From Vibrio sp. S17_S38 (GTDB lineage Bacteria; Pseudomonadota; Gammaproteobacteria; Enterobacterales; Vibrionaceae): a stretch of 64,000 nt of DNA. This document shows, piece after piece, positions 8,354 to 16,272 of the stretch (the stretch's first letter is position 1; the number at the start of each line of letters is the position of its first letter). A program made the position numbers and the translations under genes. A model generated the notes under the pieces. It did no database searches and was not told the DNA's origin. It was given only the letters and a program-made list of their open reading frames with translations. The stretch covers positions 124,001 through 188,000 of the forward strand of contig NZ_JAAUWW010000002.1 in assembly GCF_014694375.1 (NCBI RefSeq), given 5' to 3'.

Positions 8354-8364
8354 CGCTCTTTTTT
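8341..8364 (+). terminator. Intrinsic terminator overlapping the frameshift product stop codon
   Basis: AGAGCGC / GCGCTCT arms (8341-8347 and 8353-8359) with an ACTTA loop and a run of Ts. The TAG of the long chaperone form lies in the loop and right arm, so translating ribosomes could open the hairpin and modulate read-through into the tape measure gene. Confidence 0.65.
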
Positions 8365-8399
8365 ATATCCAGACTTTTAATATCAAGAGAACCACCAAT

Positions 8400-10280
8400 A
8401 TGAAAATGAATTTATCGGTCGTGATGGGCGTTGTTGATAAGGTCAGTGAACCACTGCAAAGCATGGCGAGTGATTCAGATCATTACGCTAAAAAGATAAA
8501 GGCAATACAGAAAGCACAAGCGGATGATTCTAGCGCGTTAACCATGATCGCCTCTTACCAAAAAATACAAAAAGAGCTCGATAAAAATGCACTGGAAACC
8601 GATGAAGCCAATGAGAAGTTAGCCAAGTTAAAAGCGCAAATGGCGGCAACCGAAGCCCCAAGCGCGGCGCTGACTAATAAACTGGCCAAACAAGAAGAAA
8701 AGGTTTCACTGCTGAGTGCTAAAAATGAAAAATACGAGAGCAGCTTAAAGCAGACTAGTAGCCAAATGAAAAAGGCAGGTGTGAATGTCACCAAGCTTGA
8801 TCATGAATTTACACGGTTATCCAAAGACCAAGAAGCGCATGCGAAAAGTATTGATAAAGTCAGCCGTCGTTATAAGACCCTGAGAACGGCAATGTCACCG
8901 ATCCAAAAACTCAGTAAGTCTATTAAGCTCCCTAACATCAAAGGTGCCGCCATAGGAAAAGGCGCAGCGTTACTGGGTGGCCTCAGCTTTGCTGGCTTAT
9001 TCCAGCAAATCAACAGCGCTGCAGGTGAAATGGATCATCTGTCAAAATCAGCTCAAAACCTCAACATGCCCGTCGAAGAACTTCAAGCCATGCAATCTCA
9101 AGCCGAACATGCAGGCGTTAGCGCCGATGGTATGGCAAAAGCTTTAGGTACATTTAGTAAACGGCTTGGTGTGTTGCAATCGACAGGGAAAGGCGCTGCG
9201 GGCTCATTTCTAGAAAAAGCAAAGAGCCCTTTATTTAACCAACTTAAAAACGCCAAAACGACTCAAGATGCCTATGACAAAGTATTGGATACGTTTACTA
9301 AACTCAAAACCAATCAAGAACAGATGGCTTTTGCAGATGCGATGTTTGGTGGTGAAAGTAAGAAAATGCTCATTATGCTACGCCAGGGAACGGAAGGACT
9401 CACCGCCGCAAGAAAAGACTTTAACGAAACCGGTGGTGGCGTTAAAACCGATGACGCCCAAAAAGCCGAAGCGTATAACGATGCAATGCAGAAAGTGCAA
9501 GAAACTATCCGCTCGATAAAATTTGCAGCTCTTGCTCCCGTGATGTTGAAAGTAACCAAGTTATTTACTGAGTTTTCAAACAAATTCAAAAATGAGCAAT
9601 TTAGAACTGATCTGATTGAAAAAATAACCAAAACAATTAGTGGCCTTTGTGATGCTTTCGGGCTTATCGCTAAAGTGGCTATTTTTGTTACGCAAAATAT
9701 AAAAGGTGTTATTGCCGCACTGGCCATCTTTAAGGTCGGTATGATTGCCGTGAATGCAGTGATCATGATGAACCCAATTGGATTGATGGTAGCCGCTATT
9801 GGCGCTGCGATTATTGCGATTACTTATTTGATTGATAAATTCATTGGATTTGATGTGATCATCAAAGCGGTCACTGATGCGATTGGCTGGTTATGGGAAG
9901 GCATTAAATCACTGATTGGCATGTTACCGGATGCGCTTGTGCCGGACAGTTGGCAAAAATCGGTAGCGGATGCAGGCGCAGAGGTCGATACACTCAATAG
10001 TAAGTTGAAACAAGTAAAAGACACCAATGCAAAGCTTGGCATTACCACCAATGAAACCACTAACCGCACCAGTCATGACCAAGCCTCTACGCAAAGACAA
10101 GGCTTAAGTAACACGCCTGCATTATCAGCTTACCAACCTTTAAATAGCCATACGGTAAAAAGTCAGTCGGAAGTGGCGGTCACCATAAAATCAGAAAAGC
10201 CGATCACGGTCGATAAAGCCAAAAGCGATAAAAGTACCAACTTAAATCTGAACGTGGGCAACATGGCGATGAGCTACTAA
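8400..10280 (+). CDS. Tail tape measure protein
   Basis: Sets tail length and helps DNA ejection. 626 residues. N-terminal helices with long coiled coil (residues about 25-180), a GAAIGKGAALLGGLSFAGLF hydrophobic segment near 185-205, the typical MDHLSKSAQNLNMPVEELQ block with AFADAMFGGES, then two or three hydrophobic helices (about 420-500, IKGVIAALAIFKVGMIAVNA and GLMVAAIGAAIIAITYLI), and a low-complexity polar C-terminus. Shorter than P2 gpT (about 815), but the end looks natural. No further tail gene follows. Confidence 0.9.
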   Translation: MKMNLSVVMGVVDKVSEPLQSMASDSDHYAKKIKAIQKAQADDSSALTMIASYQKIQKELDKNALETDEANEKLAKLKAQMAATEAPSAALTNKLAKQEEKVSLLSAKNEKYESSLKQTSSQMKKAGVNVTKLDHEFTRLSKDQEAHAKSIDKVSRRYKTLRTAMSPIQKLSKSIKLPNIKGAAIGKGAALLGGLSFAGLFQQINSAAGEMDHLSKSAQNLNMPVEELQAMQSQAEHAGVSADGMAKALGTFSKRLGVLQSTGKGAAGSFLEKAKSPLFNQLKNAKTTQDAYDKVLDTFTKLKTNQEQMAFADAMFGGESKKMLIMLRQGTEGLTAARKDFNETGGGVKTDDAQKAEAYNDAMQKVQETIRSIKFAALAPVMLKVTKLFTEFSNKFKNEQFRTDLIEKITKTISGLCDAFGLIAKVAIFVTQNIKGVIAALAIFKVGMIAVNAVIMMNPIGLMVAAIGAAIIAITYLIDKFIGFDVIIKAVTDAIGWLWEGIKSLIGMLPDALVPDSWQKSVADAGAEVDTLNSKLKQVKDTNAKLGITTNETTNRTSHDQASTQRQGLSNTPALSAYQPLNSHTVKSQSEVAVTIKSEKPITVDKAKSDKSTNLNLNVGNMAMSY

Positions 10281-10422
10281 GCCGATAACCTCATAGTAAA
10301 TGGCGCATTTAGAACTGTTCAAACATACAGTATTTGTTTTTATTGATAGACTCATTGCTGTTTTATGCCTTGAGTACCTGAGACCCAAATTAACCTTTGG
10401 AGAGGAAGCATAATAACTGACT
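10281..10422 (+). other. Short non-coding stretch with a ribosome-binding site but no gene
   Basis: After the tape measure stop there is a strong Shine-Dalgarno sequence GGAGAGGAAG (10399-10408) followed at once by TAATAA and no start codon, then a terminator. It looks like the remnant of a translation start for a lost downstream tail gene. Confidence 0.4.
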
Positions 10423-10452
10423 CAGCCACATCACTGTGGCTGGGTTTCTTTT
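10423..10452 (+). terminator. Intrinsic terminator of the tail operon
   Basis: CAGCCACA / TGTGGCTG arms (10423-10430 and 10435-10442), TCAC loop, then GGTTTCTTTT. It ends transcription from the tape measure gene and precedes the methyltransferase gene. Confidence 0.8.
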
Positions 10453-10483
10453 GTATTCAAGGCTCTATTTATTGGAGAGAAGA

Positions 10484-11527
10484 ATGCAAACTAACACGCT
10501 GCGCAATGGGCAATTACAACTGGTTCAAGCTGACTGCCTACCTTATTTAAAAACCTTACCAAGCAATTGCGTTGATCTGGTTCTTACCGATCCACCTTAC
10601 TTTCAAGTTAAAAAGAATGCATGGGATAATCAGTGGCCAGATGTTGAAACGTTTTTGGCATGGCTTGATGAAATCATCGTAGAACTGTGGAGAGTATTAA
10701 AACCTGCAGGAAGTTTATATTTGTTTTGTGGCTCAAAACTGGCCGCAGATACTGAGTTGCTTATCCGTTCTCGTTTTGAAGTGTTCAACCATATCGTGTG
10801 GGCCAAACCATCGGGTGTATGGAAACGAACCCATAAGCCTCATTTACGATCGTTTTTCCCATCAACCGAACGCATTATCTTTGCTGGTCATTATGGTTCT
10901 GAGGGGTTTGCCAAAGGCGGTAATCAATACGCCACCAAATGCACCGAACTCAAGCAAAAAGTATTTAAACCATTAATTGATTACTTTAAAAATGCGAAAG
11001 AAGCGCTGCAGGTATCCGCAAAAGAAATTAATGAAATCACTGGTACCCAAATGTGTTCGCATTGGTTTTCGTATAGTCAGTGGAAACTTCCAACACAAAA
11101 ACAATATCAACAACTACAGGCACTATTCGCACAAAAAAGTGATGTCTTAGTTCGAAGTCATTCTGAGCTTACCGACGAGTACCAGGTATTAAGTCGTCAA
11201 TACGCTACTTTGCTTAAAGACTATGACGACCTAAAAGCTGAATATGAAACGCTGCGCCGACCATTTAGTGTCACCGATGACATTCCTTATACTGACGTTT
11301 GGATATTTGCTCCTGTGCAATATTATCCAGGTAAACATCCTTGTGAAAAGCCGGCTGATTTACTGGAGCACATAATTACCACCAGTAGCCGTGAAGGCGC
11401 TGTTGTACTCGATGCATTTATGGGTTCGGGATCCACAGGAAAAGCATGTTTAAAGCTCAATAGGAAATTTATTGGCATAGAAATGGAAGAGGGGACTTAT
11501 GCTGAAACGGTAAGGCAATTAAGTTGA
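10484..11527 (+). CDS. Orphan DNA adenine methyltransferase (beta-class arrangement)
   Basis: Methylates adenine (DPPY type) in a specific DNA site; no partner endonuclease is present. 347 residues. Catalytic motif IV DPPY at residues 36-39 precedes the AdoMet-binding FMGSGSTGKACL near the C-terminus, the beta-class order. Between them is a target-recognition region that includes a helical, coiled-coil-like stretch (QQLQALFAQKSDVLVRSHSE, YDDLKAEYETL). I start at ATG 10484 because GGAGAG precedes it and the frame upstream runs through a terminator hairpin. Probably prophage cargo at its right end; protection from restriction is an inference. Confidence 0.85.
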   Translation: MQTNTLRNGQLQLVQADCLPYLKTLPSNCVDLVLTDPPYFQVKKNAWDNQWPDVETFLAWLDEIIVELWRVLKPAGSLYLFCGSKLAADTELLIRSRFEVFNHIVWAKPSGVWKRTHKPHLRSFFPSTERIIFAGHYGSEGFAKGGNQYATKCTELKQKVFKPLIDYFKNAKEALQVSAKEINEITGTQMCSHWFSYSQWKLPTQKQYQQLQALFAQKSDVLVRSHSELTDEYQVLSRQYATLLKDYDDLKAEYETLRRPFSVTDDIPYTDVWIFAPVQYYPGKHPCEKPADLLEHIITTSSREGAVVLDAFMGSGSTGKACLKLNRKFIGIEMEEGTYAETVRQLS

Positions 11528-11611
11528 GAAAAGACGAGATGATTTGTTTGTTGTGGACTAATTGTGGTCACATATTTATTGATGTTAAGTTATATCAATA
11601 GGTTGCATTCA

Positions 11612-11634
11612 ATAAAAAGGCTCTAAAAAGAGCC
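11612..11634 (-). terminator. Terminator of yeeX
   Basis: GGCTCT / AGAGCC arms around AAAAA (11619-11634), with a T run on the minus strand (11614-11618). Ends the leftward yeeX transcript. Confidence 0.75.
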
Positions 11635-11653
11635 CCTTATATTGCTAAATATT

Positions 11654-11968
11654 TTATTTTTTAGAGTGTAGTTGTTTATCTGCTTCTGTTAGCTCACGAA
11701 TTTTACGGCTGATTTCACGGCGTTGTTTTGAGATTTCTGCGCCAGTAATAATGTGGTCATCAACACGATCTTCGTAATCGGCTTTCATATTTTTGATAAT
11801 CGCAATGATCTCTTCTTGAGACATATCAAGATTGATGTAATCCATTAGGTTGTCTAACAAATCAACACGTTTACGGTTATCACGGATTTTCTTTTCGTTA
11901 TCAAGAATTTCACGTTTTAGTTTGTTTTTACGGCGAGCTTGGTTGACGATTTCAAATACGTTGTTCAT
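11654..11968 (-). CDS. yeeX: DUF496 family protein YeeX
   Basis: 104 residues, highly charged and helical. Sequence blocks [33 protein letters not shown] and [14 protein letters not shown] match Escherichia coli YeeX along its whole length. Function is unestablished; the protein is probably a coiled-coil oligomer. The start has AGGAAGG just upstream. This is the first clear host gene right of the prophage, so the prophage boundary lies between 11528 and this gene or its terminator. Confidence 0.9.
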   Translation of the reverse strand: MNNVFEIVNQARRKNKLKREILDNEKKIRDNRKRVDLLDNLMDYINLDMSQEEIIAIIKNMKADYEDRVDDHIITGAEISKQRREISRKIRELTEADKQLHSKK

Positions 11969-12224
11969 GTGCCTTCCTAATTAAAAATGATAAAACCTAT
12001 TTCTCAAATTAAAGCATATCCCTATCGAGCATAACAGCGCTAAGATCAAAATAAATAAGGATTGTTGGGTTCTTTTCTATCTCGATAATTTTTTCAAGTA
12101 TTTTTCAGTATGTATCTTTAAGTTTCATCCTAAACATGAATAAAACTCACTAGCCTAAAGGTCTAAGATAACAGGGTATTAATATGGTAAAGTCATCATT
12201 AATCTAAAATTGTTCGTTAATATT

Positions 12225-12401
12225 ATGGCAGATAAAAATGACAAGGATAAGACGAAAACCTCAATAGAGCGTTTTCAGCTATCTTATCAAAAATCGAAAC
12301 AAGGTTTACATAAACTAGAATTAGAATTGAACCGAAAAAAGATAATTGTTGTCAGTGACCATGGTCGTAAAATCTCCAGACCATACCGTTGGGATCATTG
12401 A
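12225..12401 (+). CDS. Small hypothetical protein
   Basis: 58 residues from the ATG at 12225, with an acidic/basic mix (MADKNDKDKTKTSIERFQLS), one possible amphipathic helix and a C-terminal KISRPYRWDH. I do not recognise a family. It lies on the same strand 28 bases upstream of yceH and could be its first cistron. A TTG five codons upstream is an alternative start. Confidence 0.45.
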   Translation: MADKNDKDKTKTSIERFQLSYQKSKQGLHKLELELNRKKIIVVSDHGRKISRPYRWDH

Positions 12402-12429
12402 GGTTGTTTAACCTATTATAGGAAAGAGA

Positions 12430-13092
12430 ATGAGTATTGTATTGTCTCCAATTGAAACGCGCGTTATTGGTTGCTTGATTGAAAAAGAAGTCACCACGCC
12501 AGATTATTATCCTCTAACGCTAAATAGTTTAACAACGGCTTGTAATCAGAAAAGTAACCGTGAACCTGTGATGGCATTGACGGAAGCGGAAGTGATGGAT
12601 GCCACTACGGCGTTAATTGAGCGTCGCTTGATGACAGATGAAAGTGGCTTTAATAGCCGAGTTTCTAAGTTTCGTCATCGCTTTTGTAATACTGAATTTG
12701 GCTCATTGCAGTTTAGCGATCAAGAACGTGCTATTGCTTGTTGTTTATTATTGCGTGGTGCGCAGACTCCTGGTGAAATTCGTACTCGAACCAATCGTTT
12801 ATGTGAGTTTACGGATGTAAAGCAAGTGGAAGCCTTACTTGAAGAAATGGCCTCGAATGCTGAAGGTGCGTTAGTGGTAAAACTGCCGCGTGAAGCAGGT
12901 AAGCGTGAATCTCGTTATATGCATTTATTCAGTGGTGACGTTGATATTAAAGAACTTGAAGCCTCTGCTGAGCCAGTCTCCGTTGCATCAGCCCGCACTT
13001 CTCAATATGAAGAACGTATTGCCAGTCTTGAAAGCCAAGTTGAGCAATTAACCGCAGAAATGGCAGAACTTAAAGCACTTATTATTGATTAA
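12430..13092 (+). CDS. yceH: YceH, DUF480/UPF0502 family protein
   Basis: 220 residues. The N-terminus [20 protein letters not shown] with [20 protein letters not shown] is the family signature, two winged-helix domains follow, and the last 30 residues form a coiled coil ([20 protein letters not shown]). Biochemical role unknown; predicted nucleic-acid binding. AGGAAAG lies upstream of the start. The stop codon overlaps the next start (TAATG at 13090-13094), so the two are coupled. Confidence 0.92.
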   Translation: MSIVLSPIETRVIGCLIEKEVTTPDYYPLTLNSLTTACNQKSNREPVMALTEAEVMDATTALIERRLMTDESGFNSRVSKFRHRFCNTEFGSLQFSDQERAIACCLLLRGAQTPGEIRTRTNRLCEFTDVKQVEALLEEMASNAEGALVVKLPREAGKRESRYMHLFSGDVDIKELEASAEPVSVASARTSQYEERIASLESQVEQLTAEMAELKALIID

Positions 13093-13373
13093 TGGCTTCT
13101 TCAGTTAGCGTGCCAAACCTTTATCTAAAACAATGGCACGTGTACCTTATCCGTACGCGTGGCAACACTTTGTATTGCGGTATTACTAATGATTTAGAGC
13201 GCCGTTTTGCTCAACATCAAACCGGTAAAGGAGCCAAGTACTTACGTGGGAAAGGTCCATTAGAGTTAGTGTGGTCAATGCCAGTTGATGACAAAAGTAC
13301 GGCACTCAAGGAAGAAATCAGGATAAAAAAGTTATCCAAACTTAATAAAGAAAGTTTAGTAAAGGGATCTTAA
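13092..13373 (+). CDS. GIY-YIG family protein, YhbQ-like
   Basis: 93 residues. The GIY-YIG core reads [20 protein letters not shown], with the conserved arginine in LERRFAQHQ and the family's GAKYLRG and EEIRIKKL blocks. Similar small proteins (YhbQ) are single GIY-YIG domains with proposed DNA-structure nuclease activity. Overlaps yceH by one base and is followed immediately (no gap) by the racemase gene, so the three form one operon. Confidence 0.85.
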   Translation: MASSVSVPNLYLKQWHVYLIRTRGNTLYCGITNDLERRFAQHQTGKGAKYLRGKGPLELVWSMPVDDKSTALKEEIRIKKLSKLNKESLVKGS

Positions 13374-14072
13374 ATGAAAACGATTGGACTGCTTGGTGGC
13401 ATGAGTTGGGAATCTACCGCGAGTTATTATAAGGCGATCAATGAAGGCGTGAAGACTCAATTGGGCGGTCTACATTCGGCCAAGATTTGCTTATACAGCG
13501 TGGATTTTAGTGAAATCGAAAAACTTCAACATCAAGGTAAATGGGACGAAACCGCCATTATTTTGTCGCAGGTGGCACAATCCGTTGAAGCTGGTGGTGC
13601 GGATTTTTTACTGATCTGTACCAATACCATGCATAAAGTAGCCGATGAAATTCAAGCCAATATATCGATCCCAATTTTGCATATTGCGGATGCAACGGCA
13701 GAGCAGTTAGTGATTGATGGCATTACTAAAGTGGGATTGTTAGGCACTCGATTTACCATGGAACAAGATTTCTATAAAAGTCGGTTAACTGAGAAATTTG
13801 GTATTGATGTGCTCGTGCCAAATAGCGATGACAGGACGAGAGTGCATGAGGTTATTTATGATGAATTATGTCTTGGGACTATCAATCCAGATTCGAAAGA
13901 ACAGTATTTGTCTATCGTGGACAACTTACATGCACAAGGTGCGCAAGCCGTTATTTTAGGCTGTACTGAAATTGCATTGTTAATTAACCAAAATGATACG
14001 GCGGTACCTTTGTATGATACCACCGAGATTCATGCGAAGAGTGCGGTCGAACTTGCGACGTTATTGGTTTAA
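13374..14072 (+). CDS. Aspartate/glutamate racemase superfamily amino-acid racemase (YgeA-like)
   Basis: PLP-independent racemase using two cysteines. 232 residues. Catalytic Cys82 in ICTNTMH and Cys197 in LGCTEI are both present; the N-terminus MKTIGLLGGMSWESTASYY is typical. E. coli YgeA acts on several amino acids (homoserine, methionine, leucine), so the substrate here is uncertain. Starts one base after the GIY-YIG stop. Convergent with cobA, with only 15 bases between and no obvious terminator. Confidence 0.85.
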   Translation: MKTIGLLGGMSWESTASYYKAINEGVKTQLGGLHSAKICLYSVDFSEIEKLQHQGKWDETAIILSQVAQSVEAGGADFLLICTNTMHKVADEIQANISIPILHIADATAEQLVIDGITKVGLLGTRFTMEQDFYKSRLTEKFGIDVLVPNSDDRTRVHEVIYDELCLGTINPDSKEQYLSIVDNLHAQGAQAVILGCTEIALLINQNDTAVPLYDTTEIHAKSAVELATLLV

Positions 14073-14087
14073 GTTAATCACATTTAT

Positions 14088-14861
14088 TTAGATTTTAGGC
14101 TGTTTAAACCAATTCAGTTTATCGTGCAAACTGGTCACACTGCCAACGATAATCAACGATGGGCTAATGGCTTGTTCTGCCATGCTGTCTAATTCCGATA
14201 ACGTTCCTGTTAATACTCGTTGCTGCGGCGTGGTGCCACGTTCGATAATAGCGCAAGGTGTGTTGGTGGCTAAACCATTGGCAATAAGGTTTTGGCGAAT
14301 AACAGGCGCTTGTTTTAAACCCATGTAAAACACCAAAGTATGATTATTTTTGGCGAGACTTTGCCACTGAATATCTTGCCCTTCTTGCTGTTGATTTTTA
14401 GATTTTAAATGCCCAGTGATGAATTGAACACTTTGTGCGTGATCGCGATGGGTTAACGGAATACCCGCATAAGCACTGCAACCGGATGCTGCAGTGATCC
14501 CCGGAACCACATCAAAAGGAATATTGTGCTCAACCAATGTTTCTAACTCTTCACCACCACGGCCAAAAATAAACGGGTCACCACCTTTTAAGCGTACAAC
14601 ATGTTTTCCTTCGAGTGCTTTGTCTACCAATATCTGATTGATTTGATCTTGCGGAACACAGTGATGGTTGAGTTTTTTACCCACAAATAATAATTCTGCG
14701 TATGGAGTGACTAAGTCCATGATCTCTTTTGATACCAAACGGTCATAAACCACAACATCGGCTGTTTGAATTAAGCGGTAGGCTTTCATGGTGAGCAAAT
14801 CAGGATCACCAGGGCCTGCGCCCACAAGAGAAACAAAAGCTTGAGATGATTGAGTAGTCAT
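14088..14861 (-). CDS. cobA: Uroporphyrinogen-III C-methyltransferase (SUMT)
   Basis: Adds two methyl groups from AdoMet to uroporphyrinogen III, giving precorrin-2, the precursor of siroheme. 257 residues. Visible signatures are [18 protein letters not shown] at the N-terminus, [17 protein letters not shown] in the middle and [21 protein letters not shown] stand-alone enzyme without the CysG dehydrogenase/chelatase half. Last gene of the leftward nir cluster, where it supplies siroheme for NirB. Good GAAGG ribosome-binding site. Confidence 0.93.
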   Translation of the reverse strand: MTTQSSQAFVSLVGAGPGDPDLLTMKAYRLIQTADVVVYDRLVSKEIMDLVTPYAELLFVGKKLNHHCVPQDQINQILVDKALEGKHVVRLKGGDPFIFGRGGEELETLVEHNIPFDVVPGITAASGCSAYAGIPLTHRDHAQSVQFITGHLKSKNQQQEGQDIQWQSLAKNNHTLVFYMGLKQAPVIRQNLIANGLATNTPCAIIERGTTPQQRVLTGTLSELDSMAEQAISPSLIIVGSVTSLHDKLNWFKQPKI

Positions 14862-14948
14862 AATATGCCTTCAAAAGATGGGATTGACGTATTGAATAGA
14901 GTGGATGTTTTTAACCCGAGCCCCGAGGCTCAGGTTTAGCTTAGATCA

Positions 14949-15764
14949 TTATGCTTTGACTGATGTAGTGGCCGTTTCAGTCGTTTTTTCAAATACTGGA
15001 CGCTCTGCTTTTGGCGTTGCAAACCAGTAACCGAATCCCATAAATACTGCGCCAGAAACGATGTTACCAAGCGATACCCAAAGTAGATTGTGACCAATAC
15101 CTGCCATGGTGAATGCATCTGAATGGTTGCCAAAGTAAGACAACGCAAAAATAGTCATATTGGCAATTGAGTGCTCAAAACCTGCGCCGATGAAAGCCAA
15201 TAAACACCACCAAATCGCAATGAATTTACCAGTGCCTTCAACACGTTGGCACATCCAAATCGCAAGACATACTAACCAGTTACACAATACGCCTTTAAAG
15301 AAGAGTACGCTAGCAGGTGCCATCGTTTTACCTAGTGCTGCTTTGTGTAAGAAGCTGCTTGCATCTGGCAGTAAGTTACCACCGCCAGCTAAGAAGAAAA
15401 GGTAAGCGACAAATACAGAACCGATTAAGTTACCCAGCCACGTTTGAGGTAGCACGCGTAGGTTATCTTTCCAGCTAATTTGACCGGTAATCGCACCAAA
15501 AGCTAAAAACATAGTATGACCAGTAAAAAGTTCAGAACCTGCGATGATAACTAATGTTAATGCAATTCCAAAAGTTGCACCCATCACAAGAGGGCGAATA
15601 GCTGGATCAACCAGACCGCCAAAAGTGAAAATCAAAATGATGCCGATACCAACATAAGCACCTGCCATTGCTGAGCTAATCCAAAAACCTAATGGATTAC
15701 TATCCGCCAGTTTTACAATTCGCTCCGCGTTGTTCGAGCATTTTTTAATGGTCTCTGTATACAT
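14949..15764 (-). CDS. nirC: Formate/nitrite channel, NirC-like
   Basis: Inner-membrane pentameric anion channel of the FNT family, importing nitrite for NirB (or exporting it). 271 residues with six membrane segments. FNT signatures include AGAYVGIGIIL, GSELFTGHTMF, the GVLCNWLVCLAIW loop, and FEHSIANM in the fifth segment, which carries the conserved histidine of the pore. Lies between nirD and cobA with gaps of 157 and 87 bases, so it may have some independent expression. Confidence 0.88.
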   Translation of the reverse strand: MYTETIKKCSNNAERIVKLADSNPLGFWISSAMAGAYVGIGIILIFTFGGLVDPAIRPLVMGATFGIALTLVIIAGSELFTGHTMFLAFGAITGQISWKDNLRVLPQTWLGNLIGSVFVAYLFFLAGGGNLLPDASSFLHKAALGKTMAPASVLFFKGVLCNWLVCLAIWMCQRVEGTGKFIAIWWCLLAFIGAGFEHSIANMTIFALSYFGNHSDAFTMAGIGHNLLWVSLGNIVSGAVFMGFGYWFATPKAERPVFEKTTETATTSVKA

Positions 15765-15921
15765 GGTGAATACCTATAAAGTTTAAAAATGAAAAGTTAA
15801 AGTTTGAATATTGATAGCGATTTAGTTTTAAGTTAAATCGCTATGGGTATTAAAACTTGGAAAATTGTTATTCCGGAAACGAGAGACAAGTTATCCGGAA
15901 TCTATAATTAACGTGAATAAT

Positions 15922-16272
15922 TTATGCTTTCACTTCTATTTGGCTGCCGTTAACGCGTATTTCATAAGTGGCGACATTCATCGCTTCATTTTCCATACAA
16001 ACGCCAGTTTCAAGATTGAAGCGTTGCTTTTTCAGTGGACTCGCCACCCAAAGTTCTGAATTATGTTCACAAATTAAACCGCGTGATAATACGTTCGATT
16101 GTGCAAAAGGATCCATGTTATTGATAGCAAATAATTGCTCATCAAAACGAGGACGGAAGATGGCAACTTGCTGACCATTGACTAACGCACAGACACCCGT
16201 TTTTGGGGCAATATCGCTCAGTTGGCATACGCTGATCCAGCTTGTTTTTTTAGTTTTTTGTTGAGCTGTCAT
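15922..16272 (-). CDS. nirD: Nitrite reductase (NADH) small subunit
   Basis: Partner of NirB in the cytoplasmic assimilatory/detoxifying nitrite reductase. 116 residues, Rieske-like fold. The sequence runs WISVCQLSDIAPKTGVCALV, then VAIFRPRFDEQLFAINNMDP, then SPLKKQRFNLETGVC. As in other NirD proteins, the iron-sulfur ligands of true Rieske proteins are absent. Its start codon overlaps the nirB stop (TAATG at 16270-16274). Confidence 0.92.
   Translation of the reverse strand: MTAQQKTKKTSWISVCQLSDIAPKTGVCALVNGQQVAIFRPRFDEQLFAINNMDPFAQSNVLSRGLICEHNSELWVASPLKKQRFNLETGVCMENEAMNVATYEIRVNGSQIEVKA

Noticed and set aside
9314..9766. Leftward 150-codon frame inside the tape measure gene
   Set aside because: The long hydrophobic look mirrors the helices of the tape measure read backward; no start signal.
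10436..10483. Upstream start for the methyltransferase
   Set aside because: It lies in the right arm and T tract of a terminator; ATG 10484 has GGAGAG before it.
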